64,000 nt of DNA from Lachancea kluyveri NRRL Y-12651 (lineage: Eukaryota > Ascomycota > Saccharomycetes > Saccharomycetales > Saccharomycetaceae), in the NCBI GenBank assembly GCA_000149225.2, contig CM000691.1, forward strand, positions 310,001 to 374,000, written 5' to 3'. Below are positions 1 to 9,707 of this stretch, in pieces. The notes below the pieces were generated by a model that worked only from the letters and a program-made list of their open reading frames with translations, was not told where the DNA came from and did no database searches. Positions within the stretch are counted from its first letter, which is position 1; the number at the start of each line of letters is the position of its first letter. Both the position numbers and the translations under genes were made by a program.

Positions 1-283
1 TTTTAATGATATAAAGGATGTTATTCAAAAGAGGAACGAGTTCCAAGATTATGGACTCGTGCTTTGATCTGTGAAAGTCCTTACATAAGGCTTCTGTTAT
101 CTGTTGCTCGTGGTCTTTGATTTCGAAATACAAATTCCTCAACTGGAGCAAACGGAACTGTAAATCTTTTTGCAAGGGTTTACTAGAATGTGCCAATTCA
201 AACTGTCTCTTGCGGTAAAACTCTTTTGCAGTCGCAATGTGGTTATCAATCTGATCTGTGGGAGTATACTGTAGTGTGCTCAT
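1..283 (-). CDS. HFD1: Fatty aldehyde dehydrogenase, N-terminal part (runs off the window)
   Basis: The minus strand is open from an ATG at 283 to the left edge, giving about 94 residues. The translation has the pattern of yeast Hfd1 (YMR110C): a short N-terminus, then a region with LQFRLLQLRNLY and a nearby KDFHRSKHES. Hfd1 is an ALDH3-type NAD-dependent dehydrogenase of lipid droplets and the mitochondrial outer membrane. It oxidises hexadecenal from sphingolipid breakdown and 4-hydroxybenzaldehyde for coenzyme Q. The catalytic Cys and Glu lie beyond the edge and cannot be checked. Its right neighbours EUC1, MED11 and FOL3 follow it in S. cerevisiae too, which supports orthology. Confidence 0.85.
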   Translation of the reverse strand, partial: MSTLQYTPTDQIDNHIATAKEFYRKRQFELAHSSKPLQKDLQFRLLQLRNLYFEIKDHEQQITEALCKDFHRSKHESIILELVPLLNNILYIIK

Positions 284-407
284 GTTTTGTCAGTTTATGT
301 CTCGTTAATTTATGTCTCGTTAGTTTGTGGTGGATTCCTTCCCTTAAGAAGGGGGGGGGCCGCCTAGGAACAGAAAAATAATGTTTCAAAATAGTTTATG
401 AAATTTG

Positions 408-1181
408 ATGGCCGAAAGGACGAACCCAAGCTCTCAACAAAAGCACAACCACAGCATCGTGAAAGAGCTAAAAAAACAAAAAAACAACATGGAGGGATTG
501 AAAATGAACGAGTCATTAGCTAAGTCACTACAGGTCATAGCACAGACGCATTCCAACTACATTTCCAGCTATATCGACCTGTTGAACAAGTATATCGGAT
601 ACCAGCGTCGTGTTTCAACTTTAAGATTCGAAAGAAGTACTTTGATAAAGTATGTTAAGAAACTGAGATTTTTCAACGAATACCTTTTCGAGCTGGAATT
701 GGAAAAAAGTGGCTCCTTGCGTGAAACAATTGCGCCATTAGCATCGTTCTTGGTCAGGTATTTAGAGCTAGTGGATATTTTAAATTACTACTTGACACAA
801 TCTCTGAAGAACGAAATAATTTCCAAGACCTTAAATGAGCGTTTGGTGTTAAGTAACGAATGCATTGCACTTATTGACGATACGTACCGCCATTTCGTGA
901 AGTTCACACAGTGGATGGTCGAATCACTAGAAATGACACAACAAGATCTGCAAATTGAGGTGGTACAGTTTGCACGTAGATGTGCCACTGAAGATGGAAT
1001 CAATGTGGAAGAAAGTGATGATATACTTTTGCAAGAGGTTGCAGTGGTATCCGATGAGGAAGAATATCAACATTTGCTTGAAGAGTGGAGCCACCTTCTA
1101 ATGGAGAAATATTTGATTTTACACAAAAGCTATGATGACACTGTGAGCCATTGGCATGAAGTCTTTGATACCCGTAGATAA
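408..1181 (+). CDS. Unrecognised helical, acidic protein (257 aa)
   Basis: This 257-codon reading frame starts at the ATG at 408; the upstream TTG at 405 is not a credible yeast start. I do not recognise the product. Residues 1-35 are polar and basic, and the rest looks almost wholly alpha-helical, with Leu-rich heptad-like stretches and acidic runs (VSDEEEYQHLLEEW) towards the end. No membrane segment, signal peptide or zinc motif is visible. It lies between HFD1 (divergent) and EUC1 (convergent, 26 bp away). In S. cerevisiae the duplicate track keeps SHE1 at about this position and on this strand, so SHE1 is a positional candidate. However, this protein does not look like the basic, disordered She1. 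The ORF length and protein-like composition make a real gene likely. Confidence 0.7.
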   Translation: MAERTNPSSQQKHNHSIVKELKKQKNNMEGLKMNESLAKSLQVIAQTHSNYISSYIDLLNKYIGYQRRVSTLRFERSTLIKYVKKLRFFNEYLFELELEKSGSLRETIAPLASFLVRYLELVDILNYYLTQSLKNEIISKTLNERLVLSNECIALIDDTYRHFVKFTQWMVESLEMTQQDLQIEVVQFARRCATEDGINVEESDDILLQEVAVVSDEEEYQHLLEEWSHLLMEKYLILHKSYDDTVSHWHEVFDTRR

Positions 1182-1207
1182 ATAGCTATATGTAGGCTTT
1201 CTTTCCT

Positions 1208-2215
1208 TTAAGTTTCATGTGGCCTCGAGGCTTCCATACGTTCGCGGGTTAATAATTGCCTTCTAGTCTTACCCACATGCTTTAAAGTGAGGGAGTAGTC
1301 TTCCAATTGATCCATGTTCTTGGAGAAGTACATGTATAATTGGTTCAAAGTCATGCGAACGTGCTTGCCATTGAAAGAATTGTTGCCCAATCGCACGTTT
1401 TCTACCACTTTTATGGCCATTTTCCTGGTGAGATCTTGGGGTAAGTTGTAGCGTTGTGGATTCTCTGCAACATCGTTGATTTTATTGACTATAGCCATCC
1501 TTTTTGCAAAGAAACAACGCTCTCCAGGTGATTTTCTCCAGGTAGCACCATATCGACGTTCCAATGAAAGTACAGAGGGCTTGCCACGCAAGCCTTCAAA
1601 GTATTCGCGCGCCACATCTGTGACAGTTTGGATGGCCCTGTTTAGACGGTATTCAGGAGCGTCTCCATCCACACTGCCATGTTCAGGATCTTCCTCGGTA
1701 TCGTGCTGATTCGCATGTAGTATACGATGATTATGGTCGTCTTGTTCTTCTACCTTGACTGGATGCAAAGTGCTGGCATCTCGCTGGAATTGCCTTCTAT
1801 GGTTCTCTCTAAGAGATTGTAAATTTTCCGGGAGTAGTAGTGACTCACTAATATGGTCTGCTTCCTGCTGTGATACATTTTCGTTGCTGTGGTCGAGGAA
1901 CCTTACTCTATCACCGGTCATAACTCCGACCACTTCCTTGAACACCTCTTTCATTGCAGTAACCTCCTTACAGCACCTGTCAACATCACGAAAACCGCGT
2001 TCCATCCTTTTATACCCGCTTAGATAGAACTCTTCTTGTTCTTTTTCGACCTGTAGTAATCGGGTCTTCAACCATTCGTTCTGTCGCTGTATAGTTGCCA
2101 ATTGGTCTAGTACTAATGCATCGAACGTGCCTTCCCTTTGTGGATTTGTATCACACCAGTTGGCCTTATAAGTTTCATTAGTTCCTAACCCACCATCTGA
2201 ACTAGATGGGCTCAT
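1208..2215 (-). CDS. EUC1: GCR1_C-domain transcription factor, Euc1-like
   Basis: The 335-residue product has a short coiled-coil region near residues 35-65, a long acidic and polar middle, and a C-terminal GCR1_C-type DNA-binding domain at about 200-310 (EYFEGLRGKPSVLSLERRYG, then WRKSPGERCFFAKR). This domain is shared by Gcr1, Msn1, Hot1 and Euc1. Position between HFD1 and MED11 matches YMR111C (EUC1). In S. cerevisiae Euc1 binds DNA and marks ubiquitin-rich chromatin spots acted on by Slx5/Slx8. The protein is shorter than the 462-residue S. cerevisiae one. I saw no 5' intron that would lengthen it, and the start ATG at 2215 is the natural one. Confidence 0.8.
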   Translation of the reverse strand: MSPSSSDGGLGTNETYKANWCDTNPQREGTFDALVLDQLATIQRQNEWLKTRLLQVEKEQEEFYLSGYKRMERGFRDVDRCCKEVTAMKEVFKEVVGVMTGDRVRFLDHSNENVSQQEADHISESLLLPENLQSLRENHRRQFQRDASTLHPVKVEEQDDHNHRILHANQHDTEEDPEHGSVDGDAPEYRLNRAIQTVTDVAREYFEGLRGKPSVLSLERRYGATWRKSPGERCFFAKRMAIVNKINDVAENPQRYNLPQDLTRKMAIKVVENVRLGNNSFNGKHVRMTLNQLYMYFSKNMDQLEDYSLTLKHVGKTRRQLLTRERMEASRPHET

Positions 2216-2646
2216 AGTACCTGAATGTATTGGTATTAGGCAAGGAAGAATATACGTATATGTCTACGTGTGTGACAGACTCTGGATCTACTTCTGGCAG
2301 GGGGAATTAGATTATATATCGCGATGGACGCCCTGTTGAAACTCACAAAACCAGTAAAATTCGGAATATTCACAACAGTTTGGATTCTACTTAGTATGGT
2401 CTCGAAGCAAAGCTTAAAGTGCGAGATAAACAGTGTATTTGTTTGAAGGAAATCCGAGCCAAGTTGGTAGGGATGGCTGTGTGATTTCTGTAGGTCTACT
2501 TAAACAGCCTGTAATTCAGAAGCTGCAACATTCATTATCACATGAGAAATCGGATTGGAAGCTCAGATTTCTACACATTTTGTCTTTTACATTTTAACAT
2601 CAATTTCAAAAGTGTTTTTGCAAGTTTAACAACTTGCTGGTGGTTC
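2216..2646. other. Intergenic, EUC1 promoter and MED11 3' side
   Basis: A 431-bp gap upstream of EUC1 and downstream of MED11. Short open stretches here are not protein-like. No tRNA, snoRNA or repeat was recognised. Confidence 0.6.
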
Positions 2647-2982
2647 CTATTTGGTCAGATCCTCGAGGAGTGCAAATTGCTCACTCAACTTATCGTCATC
2701 TTGACCGGTAGCCTTTTTAGTGAGGCTTACAGGTAACAGTGTAGTACCAGTATTATCATCTAATAACTTAATCTCACGTCTAAGCTGGACTGTAGCCGAT
2801 TCTAGCTGTGTATACAACTCTAAAACGTGATGTTTCAATTGTTGGCGCGCCTCCTCATGTCCCCTTTTGAGATCTGCAAGGGAGCCAACAGCCAAAGAAG
2901 CGTGTTGTAAAGTTGCCACCAGTGTGTGATCAATATTTTCTAGCGATTTCAAACGTTCTTGAACGTGTTCTGGCTGTGGCAT
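2647..2982 (-). CDS. MED11: Mediator head module subunit Med11
   Basis: The 111-residue protein begins MPQPEHVQERLKSLENID and is helical, with conserved segments such as HASLAVGSLADLKRG and a hydrophilic C-terminus. Length and sequence agree with S. cerevisiae Med11 (115 aa, YMR112C). Med11 pairs with Med22 in the Mediator head, which contacts RNA polymerase II and TFIIH in the nucleus. It is divergent from FOL3, with the two ATGs 115 bp apart, the same arrangement as YMR112C-YMR113W. Confidence 0.93.
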   Translation of the reverse strand: MPQPEHVQERLKSLENIDHTLVATLQHASLAVGSLADLKRGHEEARQQLKHHVLELYTQLESATVQLRREIKLLDDNTGTTLLPVSLTKKATGQDDDKLSEQFALLEDLTK

Positions 2983-3097
2983 TGTCTGTTCGCTTGATGC
3001 TTGTTGGAATGAATGTAGATCAAGGCGATGGAAATTTCAGCAAATATTTCACGATGTTCTTGGAGAAGGGCAAAACGCACACACAAATACCATCAAA

Positions 3098-4378
3098 ATG
3101 TCGATAGAATTAGGACTCTCCCGGATTTCAAAACTACTATCACATGCAGGATCCCCTCATAACCTTCTAAATTGTCTCCATGTAGCAGGAACTAATGGCA
3201 AGGGTTCTGTGTGTTCGTATCTAGCATCGGCTCTTCAATGTTCAACCACTGGAGGTACTCCAGTGCGCGTTGGCAAGTTTACCTCACCTCACCTGATCCA
3301 TATTACTGATAGTATTACCATTAATAACATACCTATTTCTTTGGCCGAGTTTTCAAGAATCAGATCCTATTTAGAAGCAACTAACGCTAATCACGGATTA
3401 AAATGCACAGAGTTCGAACTACTAGCGTGCACTGCTTTCCAGTATTTTCATGAATCCAAATGTAATTGGTGCGTGGTAGAAGTAGGGTTGGGTGGTAAAA
3501 TGGATGCCACTAACGTTATACCTGGCAGAAACAAGATATGTGGTATCACTAAGATTGGAATGGATCACGAAGGATTTCTCGGTAGTACAGTGGGTCAAAT
3601 TGCAGCCGAAAAAGCTGGAATAATTACTGAGGGTGTACCATTTGTTTGTGTAGATGGCACAAATGAACCTCAAGTGGTCCATACAATCCAGCAACAGGCA
3701 CAGCGCACGGGCGCTGCTATCATGCTAACTGTGCCTCCTAATGAAGCAATTGTTGATACAAAGTCCTGGGGCCAGCTTAATCTCAAATCATTACCGCTGA
3801 ACGGTGAGTACCAAATTTCAAACGTTAGTGTGGCCCTAGGCATGCTTGATTATCTACAAAGATCAGACCATATTTCCTTAACAAGGGACCAGTTATTGCA
3901 AGGTATCTATTCCGTCAAATGGCCAGGACGCTTGCAACTATTGGACTTCCATTACGAAAGAGACAGGAGCCTACCCGTATTACTAGATGGTGCTCATAAT
4001 GGTAGTGCCGCAATTGAACTGGCCAAATATTTAGATCAAGTCCGCCCTACCAAAGATCATCCATTAACCTTTGTTATAGCTGTGACTAAGGGAAAAAAAT
4101 TGACCCCGTTACTGGCACCAATATTGAAAAATAGTGATCGGGTCATTGTAACCAAGTTTGGAGCTGTAGACCGCATGCCATGGGTTGAAGCCATGAATGC
4201 GAATGAATTGGCACAGGAGATTCGGTCTTACACTAAAAATGTTAGTATTCAACCAGATTTACAACAAGTACTGCCACAACTGGCCGAGGAAAAATGCGAC
4301 AGAGAAGTTCCAGTGATTATATGTGGATCTTTATACCTTTGCGGGCAGTTGCTAAGAAAACACAACGATAACGTGTAA
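3098..4378 (+). CDS. FOL3: Dihydrofolate synthetase
   Basis: This 426-residue enzyme of the Mur-ligase/folylpolyglutamate synthase family joins glutamate to dihydropteroate to make dihydrofolate, using ATP. The P-loop GTNGKGSVCSYL lies at about residues 31-42. The family Mg-binding segment GMDHEGFLGST is near 155-165, and the C-terminal ligase segment contains LLDGAHNG near 290. In S. cerevisiae the gene has a duplicate, RMA1, from genome duplication; here a single gene stands for both. Length matches the 427 residues of YMR113W. Confidence 0.95.
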   Translation: MSIELGLSRISKLLSHAGSPHNLLNCLHVAGTNGKGSVCSYLASALQCSTTGGTPVRVGKFTSPHLIHITDSITINNIPISLAEFSRIRSYLEATNANHGLKCTEFELLACTAFQYFHESKCNWCVVEVGLGGKMDATNVIPGRNKICGITKIGMDHEGFLGSTVGQIAAEKAGIITEGVPFVCVDGTNEPQVVHTIQQQAQRTGAAIMLTVPPNEAIVDTKSWGQLNLKSLPLNGEYQISNVSVALGMLDYLQRSDHISLTRDQLLQGIYSVKWPGRLQLLDFHYERDRSLPVLLDGAHNGSAAIELAKYLDQVRPTKDHPLTFVIAVTKGKKLTPLLAPILKNSDRVIVTKFGAVDRMPWVEAMNANELAQEIRSYTKNVSIQPDLQQVLPQLAEEKCDREVPVIICGSLYLCGQLLRKHNDNV

Positions 4379-4437
4379 ATATTTACATACAAAAAATAGA
4401 ACTCAATCATAAGCTGTCTTCCGCTGTGCTGAATACT

Positions 4438-5211
4438 CTAGATACGCTGCTTCTTTTGTGCAGGCTGATCGCCTCTTTCACCTTCAATTTTTTTCTTTAT
4501 ACTAACTCTTTTTTTTTCTTTGATTAGGTACTCTTCATTATTACTTACCTTCCCCACATCCTTGCTTACTTCGTACCATTCCATCAACTCCTCAGGATAT
4601 TTAGGTTCCAAAACTGTCTTCAACTCCTTATCCGTCCATTCATGTTTCTTATAATCCATCCAGATTTTCCATTCCTCACTGTTGGGTTTCAGCATTACTG
4701 GCATCCGCTCATGTAGCCACTTCAAATTTGTGGGAGCAGCTCCGGTCACTATTGTATAACTATATACCTCTTGATCCTTCGTGCGCACCACGTCATACAT
4801 ACCTGCAACAAACATCAGCTTGTTATCTTTCCTCTTGATAAAGTATGGCTGTTTAGTCCCCCTCGCACTCAACCATTCATAGAAACCTCTCATCGGAATC
4901 ACACATCTGTGCGAGTTGCGACAATGTAACCACAGCTTACTACCATTAGTCTGTAAGCTTTCCATACGAGCGTTGAACGCTTTATAAGGTTGAGCTTTTG
5001 ATAAATCACGGGTCCAATGAGGAATGAGCCCCCATTTCATATATTTTAACTGGTCATTATGGTAATATACCGGTGCACTAGTCGTAGGTGCGATGTTGTA
5101 TGACCCTTGCTGTGGCGTGGAATCATCTTGCAAGTTAACTGGTAAATTAAAGAAATCAAACTCTTCTGCGAGTTGAGGAGCATTACAGTTCAATGCGTAC
5201 CTACCGCACAT
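4438..5211 (-). CDS. HMCES-type SRAP protein that crosslinks abasic DNA sites (YMR114C orthologue)
   Basis: The 257-residue product begins MCGRYALN. SRAP proteins (human HMCES, E. coli YedK) use Cys2, exposed after Met removal, to form a thiazolidine link with abasic sites in single-stranded DNA. This fixes the start at 5211, although the frame stays open for 45 codons upstream. Family motifs in order: NIAPT (about residue 39), MKWGLIPHW (about 59), FNARMES (about 80), CVIPMRGFYEW with its conserved Glu (about 103) and HERMPVML with its conserved His (about 165). A Lys-rich tail ends the protein. It is shorter than the 368-residue S. cerevisiae homologue. The start lies about 150 bp from that of MGR3. 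Confidence 0.9.
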   Translation of the reverse strand: MCGRYALNCNAPQLAEEFDFFNLPVNLQDDSTPQQGSYNIAPTTSAPVYYHNDQLKYMKWGLIPHWTRDLSKAQPYKAFNARMESLQTNGSKLWLHCRNSHRCVIPMRGFYEWLSARGTKQPYFIKRKDNKLMFVAGMYDVVRTKDQEVYSYTIVTGAAPTNLKWLHERMPVMLKPNSEEWKIWMDYKKHEWTDKELKTVLEPKYPEELMEWYEVSKDVGKVSNNEEYLIKEKKRVSIKKKIEGERGDQPAQKKQRI

Positions 5212-5361
5212 GTTGTTCTGTTCTCGTGTAATTCTTGTAGAAGGGCATCCCTTTTTTCCTTCGCATCGGATTCGGTTGAAACCAGTACGTTTTAGATAAT
5301 TTTTCATCGCCACAACCAAACTTGAAAGAAGCAATACAAGTGGCAATCAATCATACCAGCA

Positions 5362-6810
5362 ATGTTAAAAGTTAAAATACCCTCAAGGCAACTGGTCTCT
5401 TTGCGTAGACCTTTGCTTCCCACCTTTAAAAATGGCAGAATGCTTTTTATGACTCAAAGAAGAACGCTCTACCAGCAATACTCAAATACTGCTTCTCCAT
5501 TGGCAAAAACCTCCAAGTTACAGACTTGGTTGTATACTCTCAGTGGTATTACTGCTGTATCTGTAGGCCTTTGGTGGCTCTACTGGCCACATCATACTTT
5601 CCCAACTTCTGTAGCCAAAATTCTCAGACAAGCCCTCTGGCAAGAAAGTGATAAAATGGAACATGATTACCAGGCCGCATTGAAGTTTTACCTAGAAGCT
5701 ATAAATGAATGCGATCGCCTATCCTTGGACCCAATAAGTGACGAGTATACGGGGATTCAACTGAAAATAGCTGAAATGTACGAAAAGTTGGGGATGTTTG
5801 AAGAAGCGCATACCATCTACGTCGAGATGTTGTACAGATATTTCGACGCCCTGCATACTCCAGAAAGAGTTTCTGAAGACAAGAGACCTCATTTAATTCA
5901 AAAGGACCTACGTGTATTGATCAAATCTCTAGAGATGAGTAAGGATGTGGCGACTGCGAAAAGGGACCTCTTGGCACATCTTCTCCTAGCACAGGAAGAA
6001 GTTTTGACAAGGTCTCCGGAGTTAAAGAAGTTTTTTGACCGTAGAAGGGAAAAGATTACAGCAGCATCTGGTAGACATGCCGTGGAAGAATTCGAATCAT
6101 TTGTTAATGAGGATAACATTCAACTTGATCAGGATGGCTACATGATTCTGAACTTACAAAAGGATAGTAGTGCATGGGAGCCTTTCAAAGAAGAATTCTT
6201 TACCGCCAGGGATTTGTATACAGCTTACTGCCTGTCCTCCAAAGACATTACTTCGGCGCTCAGTTGTAAACTAACAACTGTTGAGTGGATGGTCATGGCA
6301 GATATGCCACCAGGCCAAATCCTATTATCTCAAGCAAATTTGGGCTCGTTGTTGTATTTGCAAGCTGAACGGTTTGAAGCGCAGATTCACCAGTTGAAAT
6401 TAAAGAGAAACGAAGAAACGTCCTTGAATCCAGGTCAGGACAAAAATATAATCCAGGCCTTAAGACAGCTCCATCGTAACAGGGATTCGTGCTTTGAAAT
6501 GGCTACTAATTGCTACCAAAGTGTCATCAAATTTGCCAAGAAAAACCACAAATTAAGGTTTAATGCGAAGGATCTCTTAGATCCCTCTGCCGCCCAAGCA
6601 ATTGCTCTTTCCACATACGGTATGGGCGTAATCAATTTACACAAAGGGGTTCTTGCTAAAGCAGAACGCCTACTGAAGGATTCAATTACTCTAGCGAAAG
6701 AAACAGATTTCCAAGAATTATTAAAGGAGGCTGATCGGGAATTGACCAAAGTTTCCAAAGCCAAGGAAACCAAACTCAAACAAGAGGGGAAAGAAATTGC
6801 CAGCAACTAA
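5362..6810 (+). CDS. MGR3: Mitochondrial inner-membrane adaptor of the i-AAA protease
   Basis: A basic, Arg-rich presequence (residues 1-45) precedes one transmembrane segment at about 55-75 (WLYTLSGITAVSVGLWWLYW). A large soluble region with TPR-like helical repeats follows, for example ALKFYLEAINECD and EMYEKLGMFEEAHTIYVEML. This is the architecture of Mgr3 (YMR115W, 501 aa), which with Mgr1 delivers substrates to the Yme1 protease. S. cerevisiae has a duplicate (YKL133C); here one gene represents both. The C-terminus is Lys-rich. Confidence 0.92.
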   Translation: MLKVKIPSRQLVSLRRPLLPTFKNGRMLFMTQRRTLYQQYSNTASPLAKTSKLQTWLYTLSGITAVSVGLWWLYWPHHTFPTSVAKILRQALWQESDKMEHDYQAALKFYLEAINECDRLSLDPISDEYTGIQLKIAEMYEKLGMFEEAHTIYVEMLYRYFDALHTPERVSEDKRPHLIQKDLRVLIKSLEMSKDVATAKRDLLAHLLLAQEEVLTRSPELKKFFDRRREKITAASGRHAVEEFESFVNEDNIQLDQDGYMILNLQKDSSAWEPFKEEFFTARDLYTAYCLSSKDITSALSCKLTTVEWMVMADMPPGQILLSQANLGSLLYLQAERFEAQIHQLKLKRNEETSLNPGQDKNIIQALRQLHRNRDSCFEMATNCYQSVIKFAKKNHKLRFNAKDLLDPSAAQAIALSTYGMGVINLHKGVLAKAERLLKDSITLAKETDFQELLKEADRELTKVSKAKETKLKQEGKEIASN

Positions 6811-7016
6811 CTTATAATTACATTCATGCACCACACTTTCTTATACATATGTATATACAGTCTGCTATTTTACTCGAATAAAAACATTGATCGTAATATA
6901 GCTGGTATACCTTTATACGTAAAAGAAGAGGCGGGCCAAATCTCTTCTTTTTTATCAATTTGAATCTACAGAACTATTGAAAACATTGACAAAGACTAAA
7001 GAGCGAGTTCCACACC

Positions 7017-9320
7017 ATGAAGTTATCATCTAAAGCCTCAAAGCAGCTGGTACCGTTTTTGAGCCGAGCAAACTTTACGCATCGACTTCTTTCTACGGCT
7101 ACAGCCAAAGATATTCCAGTACTGCGCAAAGTATTCGATGACCAACAATACTGGCATAAGCTAAACGCAACTAATTATAAAAGTTCTGATTTACTTTCCA
7201 GGCTCAAAAATTCTCCCGCAGAAACAGGCCTTTTTGAGAATCCATATCTGACCTCTCCACAAGGATTAAGGAAATTTTGCCGCCATTCTTTGACACAGGC
7301 TAATGAGCTTGTCGAAACGATGAGACATGACCGTTCCCCAAAAGGATACGCTAACTATATCGCCAACTTGGACCGTTTGAGTGATATATTGTGTCGCGTA
7401 ATTGATCTTGCAGAATTCATAAGAGCTTCTCACCCAGACCCACATTTCGTTCAAGCCGCCCAAGATTGCCACGAAGAAATGTTTGAAATAATGAATGTGT
7501 TGAATACAGATGTCGCCCTGTGTGATATCTTGAAACATGTTCTCACTGATCCAACTATTTTGTCTGAGCTTTCTCCAGAAGAAATCAAAGTTGGCAAAAT
7601 CCTCTTAGAAGATTTTGAAAAATCAGGCATACACATGAATCCTGAAGTACGGGAACAATTTATTGCATTGTCCCAACAAATCAGCGTTGTGGGCCAAGAT
7701 TTCATCAACAATACAGAGTATGTTCGCAGTAATTATATTAAAGTTGAGGTGGAAGAATTGAATAAGAGTGGGATAAACAAAATCGTGTTAAACCAGTTAT
7801 CCAAAGATATAAAAGGCCGACATTATAAGATTCCAACTTTCGGCTATATCCCATATTCAATTTTAAGAAGTTGTCCAGATGACAATATTCGTATGAAAGT
7901 ATGGTCCGCTTTGCATAGCTGCTCAGAGAAGCAAATAGCTAGGCTTGACCAGTTGATCAAGTTGAGAAGCGTGTTGGCCAACATCATGGGGAAGAAGAGC
8001 TTTGCACATTATCAGCTAGAGGGGAAAATGGCAAAGACCCCGGAATATGTTCGTGGGTTTATGCAATCTCTGATTGACGCAACCAAACCAAAAGCTGCAG
8101 AGGAATTGAAGTTTATTGCGGACTTAAAAGCAAAACACGTTCCAGGAAACAAACCTGCAGAATCCATGCATGAAATACTCGAAATGGTTAAACCATGGGA
8201 CCGCGATTTCTACGGTTCAGTACATGCTTTGCAGCAGAGGAGACCATTCAATAATGAACAGATCAGTTCCTACTTCTCACTTGGTGTAGTCATTCAGGGG
8301 CTATCCAATTTGTTTAAACAAATTTACGGGATTTATCTAGAGCCTGTTGTTCCCAAAACTGGCGAAACTTGGTCCCCTGAAGTACGTCGTATCAATGTTG
8401 TTTCTGAAAAAGAAGGTGTTATTGGTGTAGTATACTGTGATTTATTCGAAAGACAGGGCAAAACAGCAAATCCTGCACACTTTACGGTGTGTTGCTCGCG
8501 TCAAATATATGATGGAGAAACCGACCTGTCCACAATTCAAGTTGGCCAAAACTCAAAGGGAGAACAATTCCAACTTCCAGTAATTTCTCTAGTTTGTAAC
8601 TTTTCCCCAACAACGATTTCTCAGGAACAGAGCATATGCTTACTTCAGCTAAGCGAAATCGAAACGCTATTCCACGAAATGGGCCATGCCATGCATTCGA
8701 TGTTGGGCCGCACCAAGTTGCAAAATATTAGCGGAACCCGCTGCGCTACAGATTTTGTTGAGCTGCCAAGCATTTTGATGGAACATTTTGCCCGTGATCA
8801 CCGTGTCTTACAAAGGATGGCTTCACATTATTCAACGGGCGAAAGTATTCCTGAGCAGCTGCTCTTTAGCTATCAATCCGAGGTCAAGTTTCTACAACAC
8901 GCAGAAGCTTTTTCTCAAGCCAAGATGGCCATACTGGACCAAGAACTACATGGTGAGAGTATTATGAAAGAAATGCAGTACTTAGATATCGTGAAGCTTT
9001 ACCATAACCTGGAAAGGCAATTGGAAGTGTTGTCGGATGACAAAAGCAATTGGTGTGGGAGATTTGGCCATCTATTTGGTTATGGCGCCACCTACTATAG
9101 TTACTTGTTTGATCGCGCTATAGCGAGTAAAATTTGGCAACATTTGTTTGCCAACGACCCTTTTTGCAGAAGGAGTGGAGAGAAATTCAAAAACTCAGTT
9201 TTAAAATGGGGTGGTTCAAGAGATCCATGGGAGTGCATTGCAGATGCACTAGATAAGAGTGAGTTAAGTAAAGGCGACAAAAACGCCATGAAATTTATTG
9301 GTGACACACAGGACTTATGA
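7017..9320 (+). CDS. OCT1: Mitochondrial intermediate peptidase (octapeptidyl peptidase)
   Basis: This 767-residue M3-family zinc metallopeptidase removes an octapeptide from matrix and inner-membrane precursors after MPP cleavage. The zinc site HEMGHAMH lies at about residue 554, and the downstream Glu ligand is in [15 protein letters not shown]. The first 30 residues are rich in Lys, Arg and Ser with no acidic residue, as expected for a matrix-targeting signal. Length agrees with S. cerevisiae Oct1 (772 aa, YKL134C). There this gene is on chromosome XI while its left neighbour MGR3 is on XIII. This is the first point where the two post-duplication tracks interleave. Confidence 0.96.
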   Translation: MKLSSKASKQLVPFLSRANFTHRLLSTATAKDIPVLRKVFDDQQYWHKLNATNYKSSDLLSRLKNSPAETGLFENPYLTSPQGLRKFCRHSLTQANELVETMRHDRSPKGYANYIANLDRLSDILCRVIDLAEFIRASHPDPHFVQAAQDCHEEMFEIMNVLNTDVALCDILKHVLTDPTILSELSPEEIKVGKILLEDFEKSGIHMNPEVREQFIALSQQISVVGQDFINNTEYVRSNYIKVEVEELNKSGINKIVLNQLSKDIKGRHYKIPTFGYIPYSILRSCPDDNIRMKVWSALHSCSEKQIARLDQLIKLRSVLANIMGKKSFAHYQLEGKMAKTPEYVRGFMQSLIDATKPKAAEELKFIADLKAKHVPGNKPAESMHEILEMVKPWDRDFYGSVHALQQRRPFNNEQISSYFSLGVVIQGLSNLFKQIYGIYLEPVVPKTGETWSPEVRRINVVSEKEGVIGVVYCDLFERQGKTANPAHFTVCCSRQIYDGETDLSTIQVGQNSKGEQFQLPVISLVCNFSPTTISQEQSICLLQLSEIETLFHEMGHAMHSMLGRTKLQNISGTRCATDFVELPSILMEHFARDHRVLQRMASHYSTGESIPEQLLFSYQSEVKFLQHAEAFSQAKMAILDQELHGESIMKEMQYLDIVKLYHNLERQLEVLSDDKSNWCGRFGHLFGYGATYYSYLFDRAIASKIWQHLFANDPFCRRSGEKFKNSVLKWGGSRDPWECIADALDKSELSKGDKNAMKFIGDTQDL

Positions 9321-9707
9321 AAAAGGCAGAGGGATTCCAGCATTTCATGTAAATAGATAAACTATCTGCACAAAAAGAGGATGAAAGAAAGAAATAGAAA
9401 AATCCTATTTTAACGGAGATGTCCGGGAAGCGTTTTCAGATCATGGTACGCACAAATACAAGACGTACCCTGCTGCGTAGTAGCTTTTATAGTCAGATTG
9501 GCTAACGCTCTGTCCTCTGAAATAATACAGTGGCTATGAAGAGTTTAAGATTATTTTTTTTTTAAATTCCGCAAAACCAATAACATTTAAATTAATAATG
9601 CCCAAGCACTATATATAAGGCTTACAAAAAAGTTGTATGAGGAGGAGTGACCGTAAAGAAAGTAACAAAAACATAAAGAAAAAGAAATAATTTTTTTTTC
9701 AAGATGC
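9321..9707. other. Convergent intergenic region, OCT1/ASC1
   Basis: 387 bp between two converging genes. It holds A/T-rich tracts that may serve 3'-end formation. No gene or repeat was recognised. Confidence 0.6.
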
